Shown piece by piece: positions 8,557 through 18,286 of a stretch of 64,000 nt of DNA. Every line of letters begins with the position of its first letter. Position 1 is the stretch's first letter. Source of the stretch: an uncultured Lachnospiraceae bacterium (GTDB lineage: Bacteria; Bacillota; Clostridia; Lachnospirales; Lachnospiraceae); the NCBI GenBank assembly GCA_947594855.1, contig CANQEL010000007.1, positions 1 through 64,000 of the forward strand, given 5' to 3'. The position numbers and the translations under genes were made by a program. The notes beneath the pieces were generated by a model. The model ran no database searches. It had not been told where the DNA came from and was given only the letters and a program-made list of their open reading frames with translations.

Positions 8557-10182
8557 TTATTTTATTATCCTTAATTTGCGCGCAAGCTTTACTATCCTTA
8601 CCCCCATAGGAAATTCATATATTTCTTCATTGGAAGCGCCTTTAAGCCGCAGGTATAATACAAAATAAACAGCTACCGCCGTAAATATCGAGAATATAAT
8701 AAGTATTGTATTATGAGGCCAAAGCATATACAGTACATGGTACACCCCGAATGATACTGCTCCCATTATCACTGAGGACAGAAATGGTACAAGAAATGTT
8801 TTTACAATTTCCTGCCTGTAAGTAGTATACCGGTATATGGAAACCATATTAAGTACTGAAACTATAAGAGGAAATACTACGTTACCGGCAACCAGCGCAA
8901 AAACTCCTGCCGGTGTAAATTTAAGGAGAATAACAACAACTGCCACATGTACTGCAAGGCCTATAGCAGAATGTATAACCGGGAGCCTCATCTTATCTAT
9001 TCCCTGCAGTACGGCGCCCGTTACATTAGATACTGCGTACAGTATTATTGCTATGCTGCCTGTCATAAGAAGTTTTCCGCCTGTTATGTAATCCTGGGCA
9101 GGAAACAGAAGCATAAGTATCTGTTTTCCAAATACCGTAAGTCCGGCAAAACATGGAAAAGCAACCATAAGATTAAATTTGATACCTGTTGCAATTTTTT
9201 TGTTAAGGCCGTCTTTATCATCAATCGCATAAGATGATACAATACTTGGAAGTATAGATGAAGACATTGATGTAGCTATTGCAATAGGCACGCTAAGAAG
9301 CAGTCTGTACTTTGTACTGTACAGACCTGTGGCAGTCTTGACCGCAAGCGCATCCCAGCCTTTGGATGACTGTATTGCGCCAAGCACTGAATAATCTATG
9401 ATACCGCTAATCTGATATACTGTCTGGCTTAATATAATGGGAATTGCCGTAACAAGAATAAGTCTGTATATACTTCCCGACGAATCGAACTTCCTGTTTC
9501 TGTCCCTCTTTGCCTGTCTTTTTAATACAGGGCGGTAAACCATATATACCAAAAGCAATATCATGCATCCTGATACTGCGCCACACAAAGTTCCCATAGT
9601 ACCGCCTGCAGCACCCCATCCTGCAAGCTTTAATGACAGATTATGCGCTTTCATAAGCGAATACGCTGCATATATACTGACAAATGCATTGACTATCTGT
9701 TCTATTATCTGCGATATGGCAGTAGGTATCATTGTACCTTTACCCTGAAACAATCCTCTGAGTACTCCCATTACGGCAACAACAAATATTGTAGGCGCAA
9801 GAAATCTTAGAGGAATGGCAAGTCCCGTATATTTACCTCCTGCCAGATGACTTTCAATAAACGGCGCGCCAAAGAACAATACAATTGCCGCCATACCTCC
9901 GGAAATCAATGCAAATATCATAGAACACCGGAACATTTTCATAATATTTCCATGCTCTTTTTTTACGCGTTTAGCTGAAATCATTTTAGAAATAGCCAGA
10001 GGAAGGCTATATGATGATATTATGAGCATAACATCATATATTTCAAATGCAACAGAATAAAGCCCGTTCCCTTCTTCTCCTATTATATTAGACATTGGAA
10101 AACGGTATAACATTCCTATAATACGTACAAGCAGGGAGGCACCTGCTAAGATGCTGCCCTGCTTAATGTAGTTATCCTTCAT
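8557..10182 (-). CDS. SpoVB/Wzx-like polysaccharide flippase (MOP superfamily)
   Basis: A 541-residue integral membrane protein with about 14 hydrophobic helices, of the SpoVB/MurJ-like polysaccharide exporter branch of the MOP superfamily. The opening (GSILAGASLLVRIIGMLYRFPM, here residues 8-29) is the typical SpoVB/YtgP/YabM start. It probably flips an undecaprenyl-linked glycan or lipid II-like substrate. It starts 6 bases after the DUF3048 gene with AGGAAGG before the ATG and is probably the last gene of the long run from ribF. SpoVB, YtgP and YkvU-like paralogues cannot be separated from sequence alone, so I give no symbol. Confidence 0.85.
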   Translation of the reverse strand: MKDNYIKQGSILAGASLLVRIIGMLYRFPMSNIIGEEGNGLYSVAFEIYDVMLIISSYSLPLAISKMISAKRVKKEHGNIMKMFRCSMIFALISGGMAAIVLFFGAPFIESHLAGGKYTGLAIPLRFLAPTIFVVAVMGVLRGLFQGKGTMIPTAISQIIEQIVNAFVSIYAAYSLMKAHNLSLKLAGWGAAGGTMGTLCGAVSGCMILLLVYMVYRPVLKRQAKRDRNRKFDSSGSIYRLILVTAIPIILSQTVYQISGIIDYSVLGAIQSSKGWDALAVKTATGLYSTKYRLLLSVPIAIATSMSSSILPSIVSSYAIDDKDGLNKKIATGIKFNLMVAFPCFAGLTVFGKQILMLLFPAQDYITGGKLLMTGSIAIILYAVSNVTGAVLQGIDKMRLPVIHSAIGLAVHVAVVVILLKFTPAGVFALVAGNVVFPLIVSVLNMVSIYRYTTYRQEIVKTFLVPFLSSVIMGAVSFGVYHVLYMLWPHNTILIIFSIFTAVAVYFVLYLRLKGASNEEIYEFPMGVRIVKLARKLRIIK

Positions 10183-10188
10183 TAGTAA

Positions 10189-11313
10189 TTAATCCTTCCT
10201 TTTTCCTGATATGGTAAGTTTAGAACCATTATCAGGGAACAGTGCAACATAAGTTTTTCCTGGATTTATAGTAAGTTCCGAACCATCTTCAGCATAATAT
10301 TTCATCATCTTCTTTGATTCGTTCTTCTTCCACGTAATCTTCACTGCTTTTCCATTTGTAATGTACATGCCTTTTCCGGAAGCTTTTTCAAAATTAATCG
10401 TTCTGTAATCCTTGGCATGTCCCGGTACAATAGGTTCGTCGTCAACATACTGTATTATAAGATTTTTAAATGAAAGCTGCTTATTGTTTGCCGTATCTAT
10501 ATGCTTTTTACCATACTGGTATCTTTTATATACCTTTTTATCGGTATCATATATAAAATACGGCGATGCATATCCTGAAAATTTAATTGTAACTTTGCTG
10601 GCATCTTTTCCTGAAACAAGGTCTGTGTCCTCGTCATAGAATTTGAAATGTCCTTCAAAATTATCCTTATACTTCTTGCGGTATTTAAGTGTGTCCATAC
10701 CTGCTGCAAGTCCTTTTGAACTTGTAAATGCATTATGTGGAGCTGATATTTTACTGTCACGGTAGAATACTTTTCCGCCATATCCTGAAAGTCCGCTTAT
10801 ATTATCGACATTAAGCTTGTCTATCTTGGAAAGCGCAAATTTAGTATGGCCAAAATGCACAAATACTGCATCATATTCTGATGCAACGCTTACATAATAA
10901 TGCCTTGCGCTTCTTACTGAACCGAGTTTCTTAGTATCAGGATCTTCAAATATACCCATAAGTCTTGTTATTCCTCCCTCAACCTTTGCCTCGTACAGAA
11001 TAGCTGCCTGGGATATGCCGCTATGGAATCTCGCCGCATATTCAATGTTATTTATCATAACAGCATATGGTCTTTTCCTTGCCTTTTTTTCCGAAATATA
11101 TTTACCGGTAAGAAGACTTTTCGTCTTTCCGGCATGAGGATCCTCCGTAGGCGCCGGCTCGGCTGTAGGCGCATTTGTTTCCTCAGCTGCAGGCGTAACT
11201 GTCGGCACAGGATTATTTACGGAATTTTCATCCTTCTCTTTGCTGCTTCTGCATCCAAATACAAGTGTTGATAAACATAATACCGTTAATATCACAAATA
11301 ATCTTTTTTTCAT
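10189..11313 (-). CDS. DUF3048 lipoprotein (YerB-like)
   Basis: A 374-residue lipoprotein: signal peptide with a lipobox-like LVFGC ending at Cys21, a Pro/Thr/Glu-rich linker to about residue 70, then the DUF3048 domain (KRPYAVMINN, GGITRLMGIFED, GSVRSARHYYV) and the C-terminal beta domain conserved with YerB of Bacillus. The function of the family is not established; it is envelope located. GGAGGAG precedes the ATG. It sits between ybeY and the flippase, spaced 20 and 6 bases. Confidence 0.85.
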   Translation of the reverse strand: MKKRLFVILTVLCLSTLVFGCRSSKEKDENSVNNPVPTVTPAAEETNAPTAEPAPTEDPHAGKTKSLLTGKYISEKKARKRPYAVMINNIEYAARFHSGISQAAILYEAKVEGGITRLMGIFEDPDTKKLGSVRSARHYYVSVASEYDAVFVHFGHTKFALSKIDKLNVDNISGLSGYGGKVFYRDSKISAPHNAFTSSKGLAAGMDTLKYRKKYKDNFEGHFKFYDEDTDLVSGKDASKVTIKFSGYASPYFIYDTDKKVYKRYQYGKKHIDTANNKQLSFKNLIIQYVDDEPIVPGHAKDYRTINFEKASGKGMYITNGKAVKITWKKNESKKMMKYYAEDGSELTINPGKTYVALFPDNGSKLTISGKRKD

Positions 11314-11333
11314 AGTCTCCTCCTATAGTGAAT

Positions 11334-11840
11334 CTACCTTTTAATTCCAAGTTTATTAAGAATATCTCTCTGCACATCTTCCATTATAAGCCTGTCCTCA
11401 TCTGTCATATGGTCATATCCGAACAGATGGAGTATACTGTGCAATATAAGAAATGACAGTTCCCTTTTTACCGAATGTCCGTATTCAGCAGCCTGATTTA
11501 TTACATGTTCATATGATATGACAATGTCCCCAAGCATAAGCCTGCCCGTATCATAATCAAACTGCGAATAATCATCCTCGTCTATTATATCATAATTACA
11601 CGGCGGACTAAAGTCTGTAACGGGAAAAGAAAGCACATCCGTTTCTGCATCTATATCCCTGTTTTCATTATTAATCATTCTTATGTTTTCTCTTGTTGTA
11701 ATTAAAAGACTGCACTCTGTATCATATATGCATTTCAGATAATCAGCTGCCGTGTCAAGCAAAAGACACGCCAGTTTTTCCGTATCAATATCAGTATCAA
11801 ATTCCCTGCCGTAATCATTTTGATAATAAATATAACCCAT
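11334..11840 (-). CDS. ybeY: Endoribonuclease YbeY, 16S rRNA maturation
   Basis: A metal-dependent RNase needed for 16S rRNA 3'-end processing and ribosome quality control. The zinc site HSILHLFGYDH (H-x3-H-x5-H), near residue 145 of 168, is intact, and the DVLSFP motif lies near residue 68. Length is normal. It lies 20 bases downstream of phoH, the usual phoH-ybeY pairing of Firmicutes, with AGGAAG before the ATG. Confidence 0.97.
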   Translation of the reverse strand: MGYIYYQNDYGREFDTDIDTEKLACLLLDTAADYLKCIYDTECSLLITTRENIRMINNENRDIDAETDVLSFPVTDFSPPCNYDIIDEDDYSQFDYDTGRLMLGDIVISYEHVINQAAEYGHSVKRELSFLILHSILHLFGYDHMTDEDRLIMEDVQRDILNKLGIKR

Positions 11841-11860
11841 AAAATATCTTCCTAAACATG

Positions 11861-12844
11861 TTAATGTGTTTTTCTTGTTTTTCTTTTAGCATTTGCTTCA
11901 TAATCATCATATGCTTTTACAATTTTCTGTACAAGCGGATGTCTTACAACATCTTTTGATGTAAGATACGAATATCCTATCTCGTCTACACCTTTCAGTA
12001 CCTTTATTGCATGTTCAAGTCCCGATACGGTGCCGTAAGATAAATCTTTTTGCGTAAGATCTCCTGTTATAATAACCTTTGAGCCGTATCCGATTCTTGT
12101 AAGAAACATTTTCATCTGCGCAGGTGTCGTATTCTGCGCCTCATCAAGTATTATATACGCATTATCAAGCGTACGCCCACGCATATATGCAAGAGGGGCG
12201 ACTTCTATGGCTCCTTTTTCCATATTACGCATAAAGCTTTCTGCTCCCATTATCTGATATAACGCATCATATAACGGCCGCAAATAAGGGTCCACCTTAC
12301 TCTGCATGTCCCCCGGAAGGAATCCAAGCTTTTCACCGGCTTCTATTGCAGGTCTTGTAAGTATTATCCTGCTTACTTCATCATGCTTGAATGAATTTAT
12401 TGCCATTGCCATTGCAAGATAAGTTTTACCGGTACCGGCAGGTCCTATACCAAATACAATCATTTTATCTCTTATATTATTAACATACTGCTCCTGACCG
12501 TGCGTTTTTGGTTTAATTGGCTTGCCAAGTATTGTTCGGCATACCACATTGGAATCCATATCCGAAAGAGACGAAGTATCATTTTCCATTTCAAGAGCTA
12601 TTGCATAATTTACAGACTGTTCGGTTATTTCTGTATTATTATCCGAAAGTCTGATAAGCTGGTTAATGACATTCTCACATTTCGGCACATTTACATCAGA
12701 ACCTATAATTTTACACTGCCCGTTTCTGACAATTATAGATACATCAAATGCCCTCTCAATAATTTTTATATATGAATCAAGTTCTCCAAAAATATTTTTT
12801 TCATGTGCTGCAGTAATATCAATTATCTTCTCCGTTCTGTTCAT
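11861..12844 (-). CDS. phoH: PhoH-family ATPase (PhoL type)
   Basis: A 327-residue P-loop ATPase of the PhoH/PhoL family with probable RNA-related function. The Walker A GPAGTGKTYLA is near residue 137 and the Walker B region YIILDEAQNTT near residue 232. An N-terminal KH-like region precedes the ATPase. The start overlaps the end of yqfD by 26 bases, so translation is probably coupled. The context yqfC-yqfD-phoH-ybeY is the standard order in spore-forming Firmicutes. Confidence 0.95.
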   Translation of the reverse strand: MNRTEKIIDITAAHEKNIFGELDSYIKIIERAFDVSIIVRNGQCKIIGSDVNVPKCENVINQLIRLSDNNTEITEQSVNYAIALEMENDTSSLSDMDSNVVCRTILGKPIKPKTHGQEQYVNNIRDKMIVFGIGPAGTGKTYLAMAMAINSFKHDEVSRIILTRPAIEAGEKLGFLPGDMQSKVDPYLRPLYDALYQIMGAESFMRNMEKGAIEVAPLAYMRGRTLDNAYIILDEAQNTTPAQMKMFLTRIGYGSKVIITGDLTQKDLSYGTVSGLEHAIKVLKGVDEIGYSYLTSKDVVRHPLVQKIVKAYDDYEANAKRKTRKTH

Positions 12845-14072
12845 TAGCAGTATTCACTCTCCAGTCCTGTTCACTTACAGCCGTTCTCTGTATCTGGGGT
12901 TCAGTTACAAAAACCTTGCCTAAAGAACGGCACACCCCGTCTTTTATATTTACCTGTATATCCTTTGAATTAATTATTATACCTTCTCCTATCAGTCTGT
13001 TCAGGTATACTCTGAGATTGTTTCTGGCTTTATTAACGGCTTCTTCATTATTATATGTTGCAAAAACCGGTTCATATTCATTGATTGTCCGATATGATAC
13101 AGAAACATCACCAAGTTTTATACCCGCAATTTCCACATCAGTATATTGCTTAATTATATCATAATTTTCATAGGAATCAAATTTATTTAATGGATTTTCC
13201 AAAAAAAACTGATTGCCTGATATGTTTAAAAACATACTTTTTTTCTTTTTTCCCGTATACTGTCTGTACATATATATCATATCGAATTCATCTTTATATT
13301 TGTAATGCGTATCTATATATACATCCGCATCCGCATATACCGGATTTCTTTTCACAATTTCACCGCTGTCATCATATATGTTTATAATTCCCGAAACAAG
13401 TATATCTCCTTTTTTTACTTTATCACCCGGCCTGACCATCGGAGTTCCTGCACGGGTAATAATTGATTTCACAACTCCGTTTGATGAAGCTGTTATATTT
13501 GAATAATCCCCGGAATTATTACGCTTATTCTGCATTATATTGGCTTCCAGCAGTTTAATATATATATTAGTACCGCGAAGCTCAACAGACACCCAGCTTA
13601 TATCATTATAACGATTACGTATAAGCCTCTCTATTTCGTCGCCGTCAACCTTATCAACCCGCATCCCCTCGTATACATTAATTTCGGAAAGGTACCTGCT
13701 TATTTCCTCATCCGTATGCCTTAATTCGCCTGAAATGTCAATATTCCACACGATTTTTGAAAGGATATAAATTATAGCCATAAATAAAATAAAACATGGC
13801 GCGAGTGATTTGGCTGAAAGTACTGCGCGTATAAGAAACGGTATTCCTTTTCTATATAATATATGCGGATATGTAGATGTCTTAAATGCTATATCATGTA
13901 TTTTAAAATAATCTCCGGCATACATATAAAATGTATGTTTTCCACTATTCTGACTGACCTTGCGTATATATATTTTATGATGTCTGCACAGATTAATAAA
14001 TCTCTCAGGTGAATTGCCGCAGAGTTCTACAAAGAGATAGCCCTTTATCCACCGGATAATAAGTTTTAACAC
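12819..14072 (-). CDS. yqfD: Sporulation protein YqfD
   Basis: A 417-residue member of the YqfD family, required for efficient sporulation in Bacillus. The N-terminal third is soluble, one membrane helix (about residues 92-112, FILFMAIIYILSKIVW) is followed by a long extracytoplasmic region. The start is GTG, with GGAGGG five bases upstream; there is no better ATG. It overlaps phoH by 26 bases and follows yqfC closely. In this lineage the pair may persist without full sporulation; that is inference. Confidence 0.9.
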   Translation of the reverse strand: MLKLIIRWIKGYLFVELCGNSPERFINLCRHHKIYIRKVSQNSGKHTFYMYAGDYFKIHDIAFKTSTYPHILYRKGIPFLIRAVLSAKSLAPCFILFMAIIYILSKIVWNIDISGELRHTDEEISRYLSEINVYEGMRVDKVDGDEIERLIRNRYNDISWVSVELRGTNIYIKLLEANIMQNKRNNSGDYSNITASSNGVVKSIITRAGTPMVRPGDKVKKGDILVSGIINIYDDSGEIVKRNPVYADADVYIDTHYKYKDEFDMIYMYRQYTGKKKKSMFLNISGNQFFLENPLNKFDSYENYDIIKQYTDVEIAGIKLGDVSVSYRTINEYEPVFATYNNEEAVNKARNNLRVYLNRLIGEGIIINSKDIQVNIKDGVCRSLGKVFVTEPQIQRTAVSEQDWRVNTANEQNGEDN

Positions 14073-14088
14073 GTAATCCCTCCATATC

Positions 14089-14358
14089 CTATTCTGATAA
14101 ATGTATCTCTTTTATATTTCCGTCAATTCTCATATCATTGTCAGTATAATAATTAATGCACAGCCTTGCTCCTACAACCTCCACTCTGCAGTTTTTTCCC
14201 TGTACGCGTATCAAATCTGAAGTATATTCAATTATTCCTTTATAATTCTCAATATATATATGATTGCGCCCATATGCCGTAACAATACAGGCTCCTCCCA
14301 CGACATCCGCAGGAAGGTTAAGATGTTCCGAAACATAATTAAGGGGTCTTGCCTTCAT
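14089..14358 (-). CDS. yqfC: YqfC-family sporulation protein
   Basis: A small 89-residue protein. I chose the ATG at 14358 (MKARPLNYVSE) because GGGAGAG lies seven bases upstream and the length matches the roughly 90 residues of YqfC. The frame is open further up to 14466, but that part would overlap the acyltransferase gene and reads as unrelated sequence. It has the family's YGRNHIYIENYKGI and DLIRV segments. It is transcribed just ahead of yqfD. Confidence 0.85.
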   Translation of the reverse strand: MKARPLNYVSEHLNLPADVVGGACIVTAYGRNHIYIENYKGIIEYTSDLIRVQGKNCRVEVVGARLCINYYTDNDMRIDGNIKEIHLSE

Positions 14359-14410
14359 GGCAGCTCTCCCGTAAATATTTATCTTTAAAATATATGCCAT
14401 ATCAAAAATT

Positions 14411-15427
14411 TTAATGCAGAATCTTATTTCGCAGGTATATATTAAGTTTTTTCTCAAATAAAGCATAACTTACCGCGCCCGCACATATTACAGCCACGGT
14501 TGCTGCAATTGCGCCAAAAACAGCCCTGCCGTCCAGAGCACCGTCAGGACACATATACCTGTTATATAAACGTATTATGAAATAATGTATAAGATACATT
14601 GAATAGCTTATATCCCCAAGCCAGACTAATACAGAAGGCAGCTTTATTCCATAACCTGCTATAAATATACAATTAAAAATAATAAATGCGGGAATACCGT
14701 ATATAATAAACCGGAAGCCATGGAAAAACACCTTATCATAGTTCACAATCCATAAAAGTGAAAACGAACATACCGCAAGCAAAAACACAGGAAGCCTTAC
14801 CGAAACATTCATATTTTTATAATAAACGGACGCTTTTCTGTGTATTTCATATGCTAAAATTCCATATATAAATTCAATCATAATTGAATCTGTCCAAAAA
14901 TCTGCCAATGCATTTCCTGAATCAATAAACTTTCCTAAGAAAACCAGAACCAATATAATAAAAGAAGCAATTACAGATCTGTATTTTTTACTTATTCTTA
15001 TAGATATCCATACTATAAAATAGAAAAACATCTCATAATTAAGTGTCCAGCCAACCCTCACTATAGGCTGTATTACTCCATTAATCGAATATGGTATAAA
15101 AAATATTGTTTTAAGAAGCATTACCGGATTAGCCGTAGTCTTATCAAAAAGCTGCGGCATAATAATTATTCCGATAAAAGTTATGATTGTCATAAAATAA
15201 TACAACGGAGCAAGCCTTATTATTCTTTTCATTAAAAAGTTCCTTGCATCAATTTCAGTAACATACATCATAATAAATCCGCTTATGCAGAAGAAAATAT
15301 CTACCCCAAACGCACCTTTTCCTATAAATGCCATATGGTTAAATATTACACTGAAGGCGGCTGCTGCCCTTAGAAACTGTATACTGTCAAACCTCCGGTT
15401 ATAAAACCCGTTATCCAAAAAGTTCAC
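14411..15427 (-). CDS. Acyltransferase family 3 membrane protein (OafA/YrhL-like)
   Basis: A 338-residue multi-helix O-acyltransferase of the acyltransferase-3 family, which transfers acyl groups onto surface glycans. It begins with the family's FDSIQFLRAAAAFSVIFNH (catalytic-type His30) and has about ten hydrophobic segments. The longest frame starts with GTG at 15427 and overlaps the end of ribF; AGGGGTGA would better serve a TTG at 15418. The gene interrupts the usual ribF-to-yqfC neighbourhood and may be a lineage-specific insertion. The acceptor is unknown. Confidence 0.88.
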   Translation of the reverse strand: MNFLDNGFYNRRFDSIQFLRAAAAFSVIFNHMAFIGKGAFGVDIFFCISGFIMMYVTEIDARNFLMKRIIRLAPLYYFMTIITFIGIIIMPQLFDKTTANPVMLLKTIFFIPYSINGVIQPIVRVGWTLNYEMFFYFIVWISIRISKKYRSVIASFIILVLVFLGKFIDSGNALADFWTDSIMIEFIYGILAYEIHRKASVYYKNMNVSVRLPVFLLAVCSFSLLWIVNYDKVFFHGFRFIIYGIPAFIIFNCIFIAGYGIKLPSVLVWLGDISYSMYLIHYFIIRLYNRYMCPDGALDGRAVFGAIAATVAVICAGAVSYALFEKKLNIYLRNKILH

Positions 15428-16361
15428 CCCTATTCAGATAAGGATGCTCTGCAATATACTTAAAAGCATCTTCCTTATCCCTGTGCATCTGTTCCTTTAA
15501 CTCAGAAATATTCCCAAATTTCATCTCCTTACGCCTGAAGCCAAGAAGTCCTATGACAATATCTTCTCCGTATATATTATCGTCAAAATCAAATATATAA
15601 GTTTCTGCGCCAACGCTTCGTATCCCCTCTATAGTGGGTTTCACGCCTATATTGGTGACGCCTTTATATATTCTGTCTTTATATTTTACCAGTGACGCAT
15701 AGACTCCGTTTGGCGGAATAAGCTTACTGCTGGGAACAGGTATATTTACTGTAGGCATATCAAGAGTCCTGCCAAGCTGCCTGCCATATTCCACCGTTCC
15801 ATATATCATATACGGACTGCCAAGCATATTATTTACAATTTCAATATTTCCTTTTAAAAGCTCTGCCCTTATAAACGTACTTCCAATTTCCCTTCCCATA
15901 ATACATTCTTTTTTAATCACTTCAAGGGCAATTCCATATTCATTGCATAATCTGCGGAGAATGTCCGTATCCCCTTTTCTCTTATAACCAAACCGGAAAT
16001 CTTCCCCAACTATAATAACTTTCACATTCAATTTATCAATAAGGATATCTGTAAAGAATTCTTCCGGAGACATGTGCATAAGCCTGTTATTAAAAGGACA
16101 TTCCACCAGTATGTCTATACCTGATTCTGAAATCATAATCCTCTTTTCCTCAGCCGTATATATATATTTCTTTCCTTCTGTGTGCATATTTCCCAAATCA
16201 GATATATCAAATGTAAATACAACAGACCCGTAATTATTCTGTTTATAATTAAGAGTGCGCCCGATAAGTTTTCTGTGTCCTATGTGCAGCCCGTCAAATT
16301 TGCCTATTGTAACTGCTGAAGGTTTGGTAAATCTATTATCCAATTCTTTAACTATTTTCAT
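15411..16361 (-). CDS. ribF: Bifunctional riboflavin kinase / FAD synthetase
   Basis: Makes FMN from riboflavin and FAD from FMN. The N-terminal nucleotidyltransferase has GKFDGLHIGHRKL (residues 22-34) and the C-terminal flavokinase has GRTLDMPTVNI and GVYAS. Length (316) is normal. It follows truB by 11 bases with GGAGAAG before the ATG, the standard truB-ribF order. No FMN riboswitch precedes it, as expected for an in-operon copy. Confidence 0.97.
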   Translation of the reverse strand: MKIVKELDNRFTKPSAVTIGKFDGLHIGHRKLIGRTLNYKQNNYGSVVFTFDISDLGNMHTEGKKYIYTAEEKRIMISESGIDILVECPFNNRLMHMSPEEFFTDILIDKLNVKVIIVGEDFRFGYKRKGDTDILRRLCNEYGIALEVIKKECIMGREIGSTFIRAELLKGNIEIVNNMLGSPYMIYGTVEYGRQLGRTLDMPTVNIPVPSSKLIPPNGVYASLVKYKDRIYKGVTNIGVKPTIEGIRSVGAETYIFDFDDNIYGEDIVIGLLGFRRKEMKFGNISELKEQMHRDKEDAFKYIAEHPYLNRGELFG

Positions 16362-16372
16362 CTGTGCTTCTC

Positions 16373-17293
16373 CTAAAACATTTTAATTACGCAATATGTA
16401 TCAGTATCACTTTTTTTATATATGGCTTTAAAAGTACCGTCTGACAGATATACGGCTATGGAATTATCCATATATACAAAAGGAGTTATGCACTCTTTTT
16501 TTTCATACGGCAGAAACATATCCGAAGAAACAGTATTTCCGTTATTTACACGCAGGTCATATTCTTTTTTCATAATTACCTTATCAAGCGCAAAAACATC
16601 TTCTATCGGAACCATATATTCAGATAATGCGGATAAACCGCCCTCTTTTACAATATTTTTTACCTGTTCAAGCTTAAAGCTGTCCTTAATATCAAATATT
16701 CCTGAACGCACCCTGACAAGCTCCGACATACATGCCCCGCATCCCAGAGCCTTTCCTATATCATCACATAATGAACGTATATAAGTTCCTTTAGATACAT
16801 GCGCTTTTAGCACAAATTCCTGTCTGTCAATATCTATATCTGTAACTGAAAGCGAATATATGTGAACTGCTCTTTTTTCCCTCTCTGCTTCTATATTATT
16901 CCTTGCAAGCTCATAAAGCCTTTTACCATTTATCTTTATCGCTGAATACATTGGCGGCGTCTGCATAATATCTCCCGTAAACATTTCCGCCGCTCTTACT
17001 ATGCTTTCTTCATCACCGTTATATCTTTCTTTCGCAAGAACTTTTCCGGTTATATCAAGCGTATCTGTTACAATTCCGAGTTTTACTTTTGCAATATATT
17101 CCTTATCCTTATCGGTAAGATACTCACACAACTTTGTTGCCTTGCCAATACATACAGGCAAAACACCTTCCGCGCCGGGGTCAAGAGTACCTGTATGCCC
17201 TATTTTTTTTATTCCCGTAATTCCTCTTAACCTGGCAACAACATCATGTGATGTATAACCTTTTTCCTTGTATATATTTATAATTCCGTTCAA
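16373..17293 (-). CDS. truB: tRNA pseudouridine-55 synthase TruB
   Basis: Modifies U55 in the T-loop of most tRNAs. It begins NGIINIYKEKGYTSHDVV and carries the GHTGTLDPGAEGVLPVCIG motif with the catalytic Asp in LDP (about residue 38). The C-terminal region is a PUA-like domain. The initiation codon is TTG, as no ATG is available before the conserved start; GGAG lies 11 bases upstream. It follows nrnA by 27 bases. Confidence 0.97.
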   Translation of the reverse strand: MNGIINIYKEKGYTSHDVVARLRGITGIKKIGHTGTLDPGAEGVLPVCIGKATKLCEYLTDKDKEYIAKVKLGIVTDTLDITGKVLAKERYNGDEESIVRAAEMFTGDIMQTPPMYSAIKINGKRLYELARNNIEAEREKRAVHIYSLSVTDIDIDRQEFVLKAHVSKGTYIRSLCDDIGKALGCGACMSELVRVRSGIFDIKDSFKLEQVKNIVKEGGLSALSEYMVPIEDVFALDKVIMKKEYDLRVNNGNTVSSDMFLPYEKKECITPFVYMDNSIAVYLSDGTFKAIYKKSDTDTYCVIKMF

Positions 17294-17320
17294 TTATAAA
17301 ACAACTCCGATTTCTGTCTT

Positions 17321-18286
17321 TCATTCCCCGCTTATATTAATCTGCTTTTCAACTTCTTTTATAAGCTTATCAAGTTCTTCATTAAGATTACCATACAGAG
17401 TACAGCCTGCAGCCTTAACATGTCCGCCGCCTCCGAATTTAAGCGCTGTACCGCTTACATCTGTATTCCCGTTTGCGCGCATGCTTACTTTATATTCGCC
17501 CTCATTAAGCTGATAAATAAATACGGCAACCTTTACACCTTTAGTAATTCTTAACTGATTTACAATTCCATCAAGATCTTCCGCAGTAACATCATACTCT
17601 CTCATTATATCCTCTGTTGCTACAGACACAATACATTTACCGTCAAGTATAAGCCTGCTTTCAAGTATACATCTTCCAAGCACGAGATTCTGCTTATATG
17701 TTTTCTCATAAAACGACTCATCAATTATCTTATCGGTATCTATTCCCTGTTCTATAAGAAAACCCGCTATTTCCATAGTTTTCCTTGAAGTATTGCTATA
17801 TGTAAACACTCCGGTATCATGAATTATTCCGGTGTATAAAGCTGTAGCAATATCTCTATCAATCATCTTTTCGTCAAACAACCCGAAAACGACCTCGCAG
17901 GTAGAGCTTGCCTTTGGTTCAACCAGATTAATCTGCGCGAATCCGTTATTGCTTATATGGTGGTCAATATTAATCGTATATCTGGCTGAATTAAAACATC
18001 TGCCGCCGTCGCAATGCCTGTCAACTGAACTGCAGTCAAGCGATATAAACAAATCTACAGGTTCTGTTATCTCATCCGGGCAGGAAACCTCATATCCTTT
18101 TATATAACTGAATACTTCCGGAATCTTATCGGAATATATATATACCTTTTTATCCGGATATACTTTCTTTATATATTGATAAAAGGCAAGACATGAACCG
18201 GCACAATCGCCATCCGGTCTGACATGTCCGCCGACTGCTATTGTATCCGATATATTTATAATATCAAAAATATCATCCTTCATCAT
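17321..18286 (-). CDS. nrnA: DHH-family oligoribonuclease / pAp phosphatase NrnA
   Basis: Degrades nanoRNA and dephosphorylates pAp. Family motifs: GGHVRPDGDCAG, LFISLDCSS, the DHH signature in NIDHHISN, and the DHHA1 motif GGGGHVKAAG near the C-terminus. I start at 18286 because GAGGG lies five bases upstream; the frame is open to another ATG at 18298, which lacks a ribosome site. The gene overlaps the end of rbfA, implying coupling. rbfA-nrnA-truB-ribF is a conserved order. Confidence 0.95.
   Translation of the reverse strand: MMKDDIFDIINISDTIAVGGHVRPDGDCAGSCLAFYQYIKKVYPDKKVYIYSDKIPEVFSYIKGYEVSCPDEITEPVDLFISLDCSSVDRHCDGGRCFNSARYTINIDHHISNNGFAQINLVEPKASSTCEVVFGLFDEKMIDRDIATALYTGIIHDTGVFTYSNTSRKTMEIAGFLIEQGIDTDKIIDESFYEKTYKQNLVLGRCILESRLILDGKCIVSVATEDIMREYDVTAEDLDGIVNQLRITKGVKVAVFIYQLNEGEYKVSMRANGNTDVSGTALKFGGGGHVKAAGCTLYGNLNEELDKLIKEVEKQINISGE

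Noticed and set aside
16361-16400. FMN riboswitch for ribF
   Set aside because: Only 11 bases separate truB and ribF, leaving no room for an aptamer.
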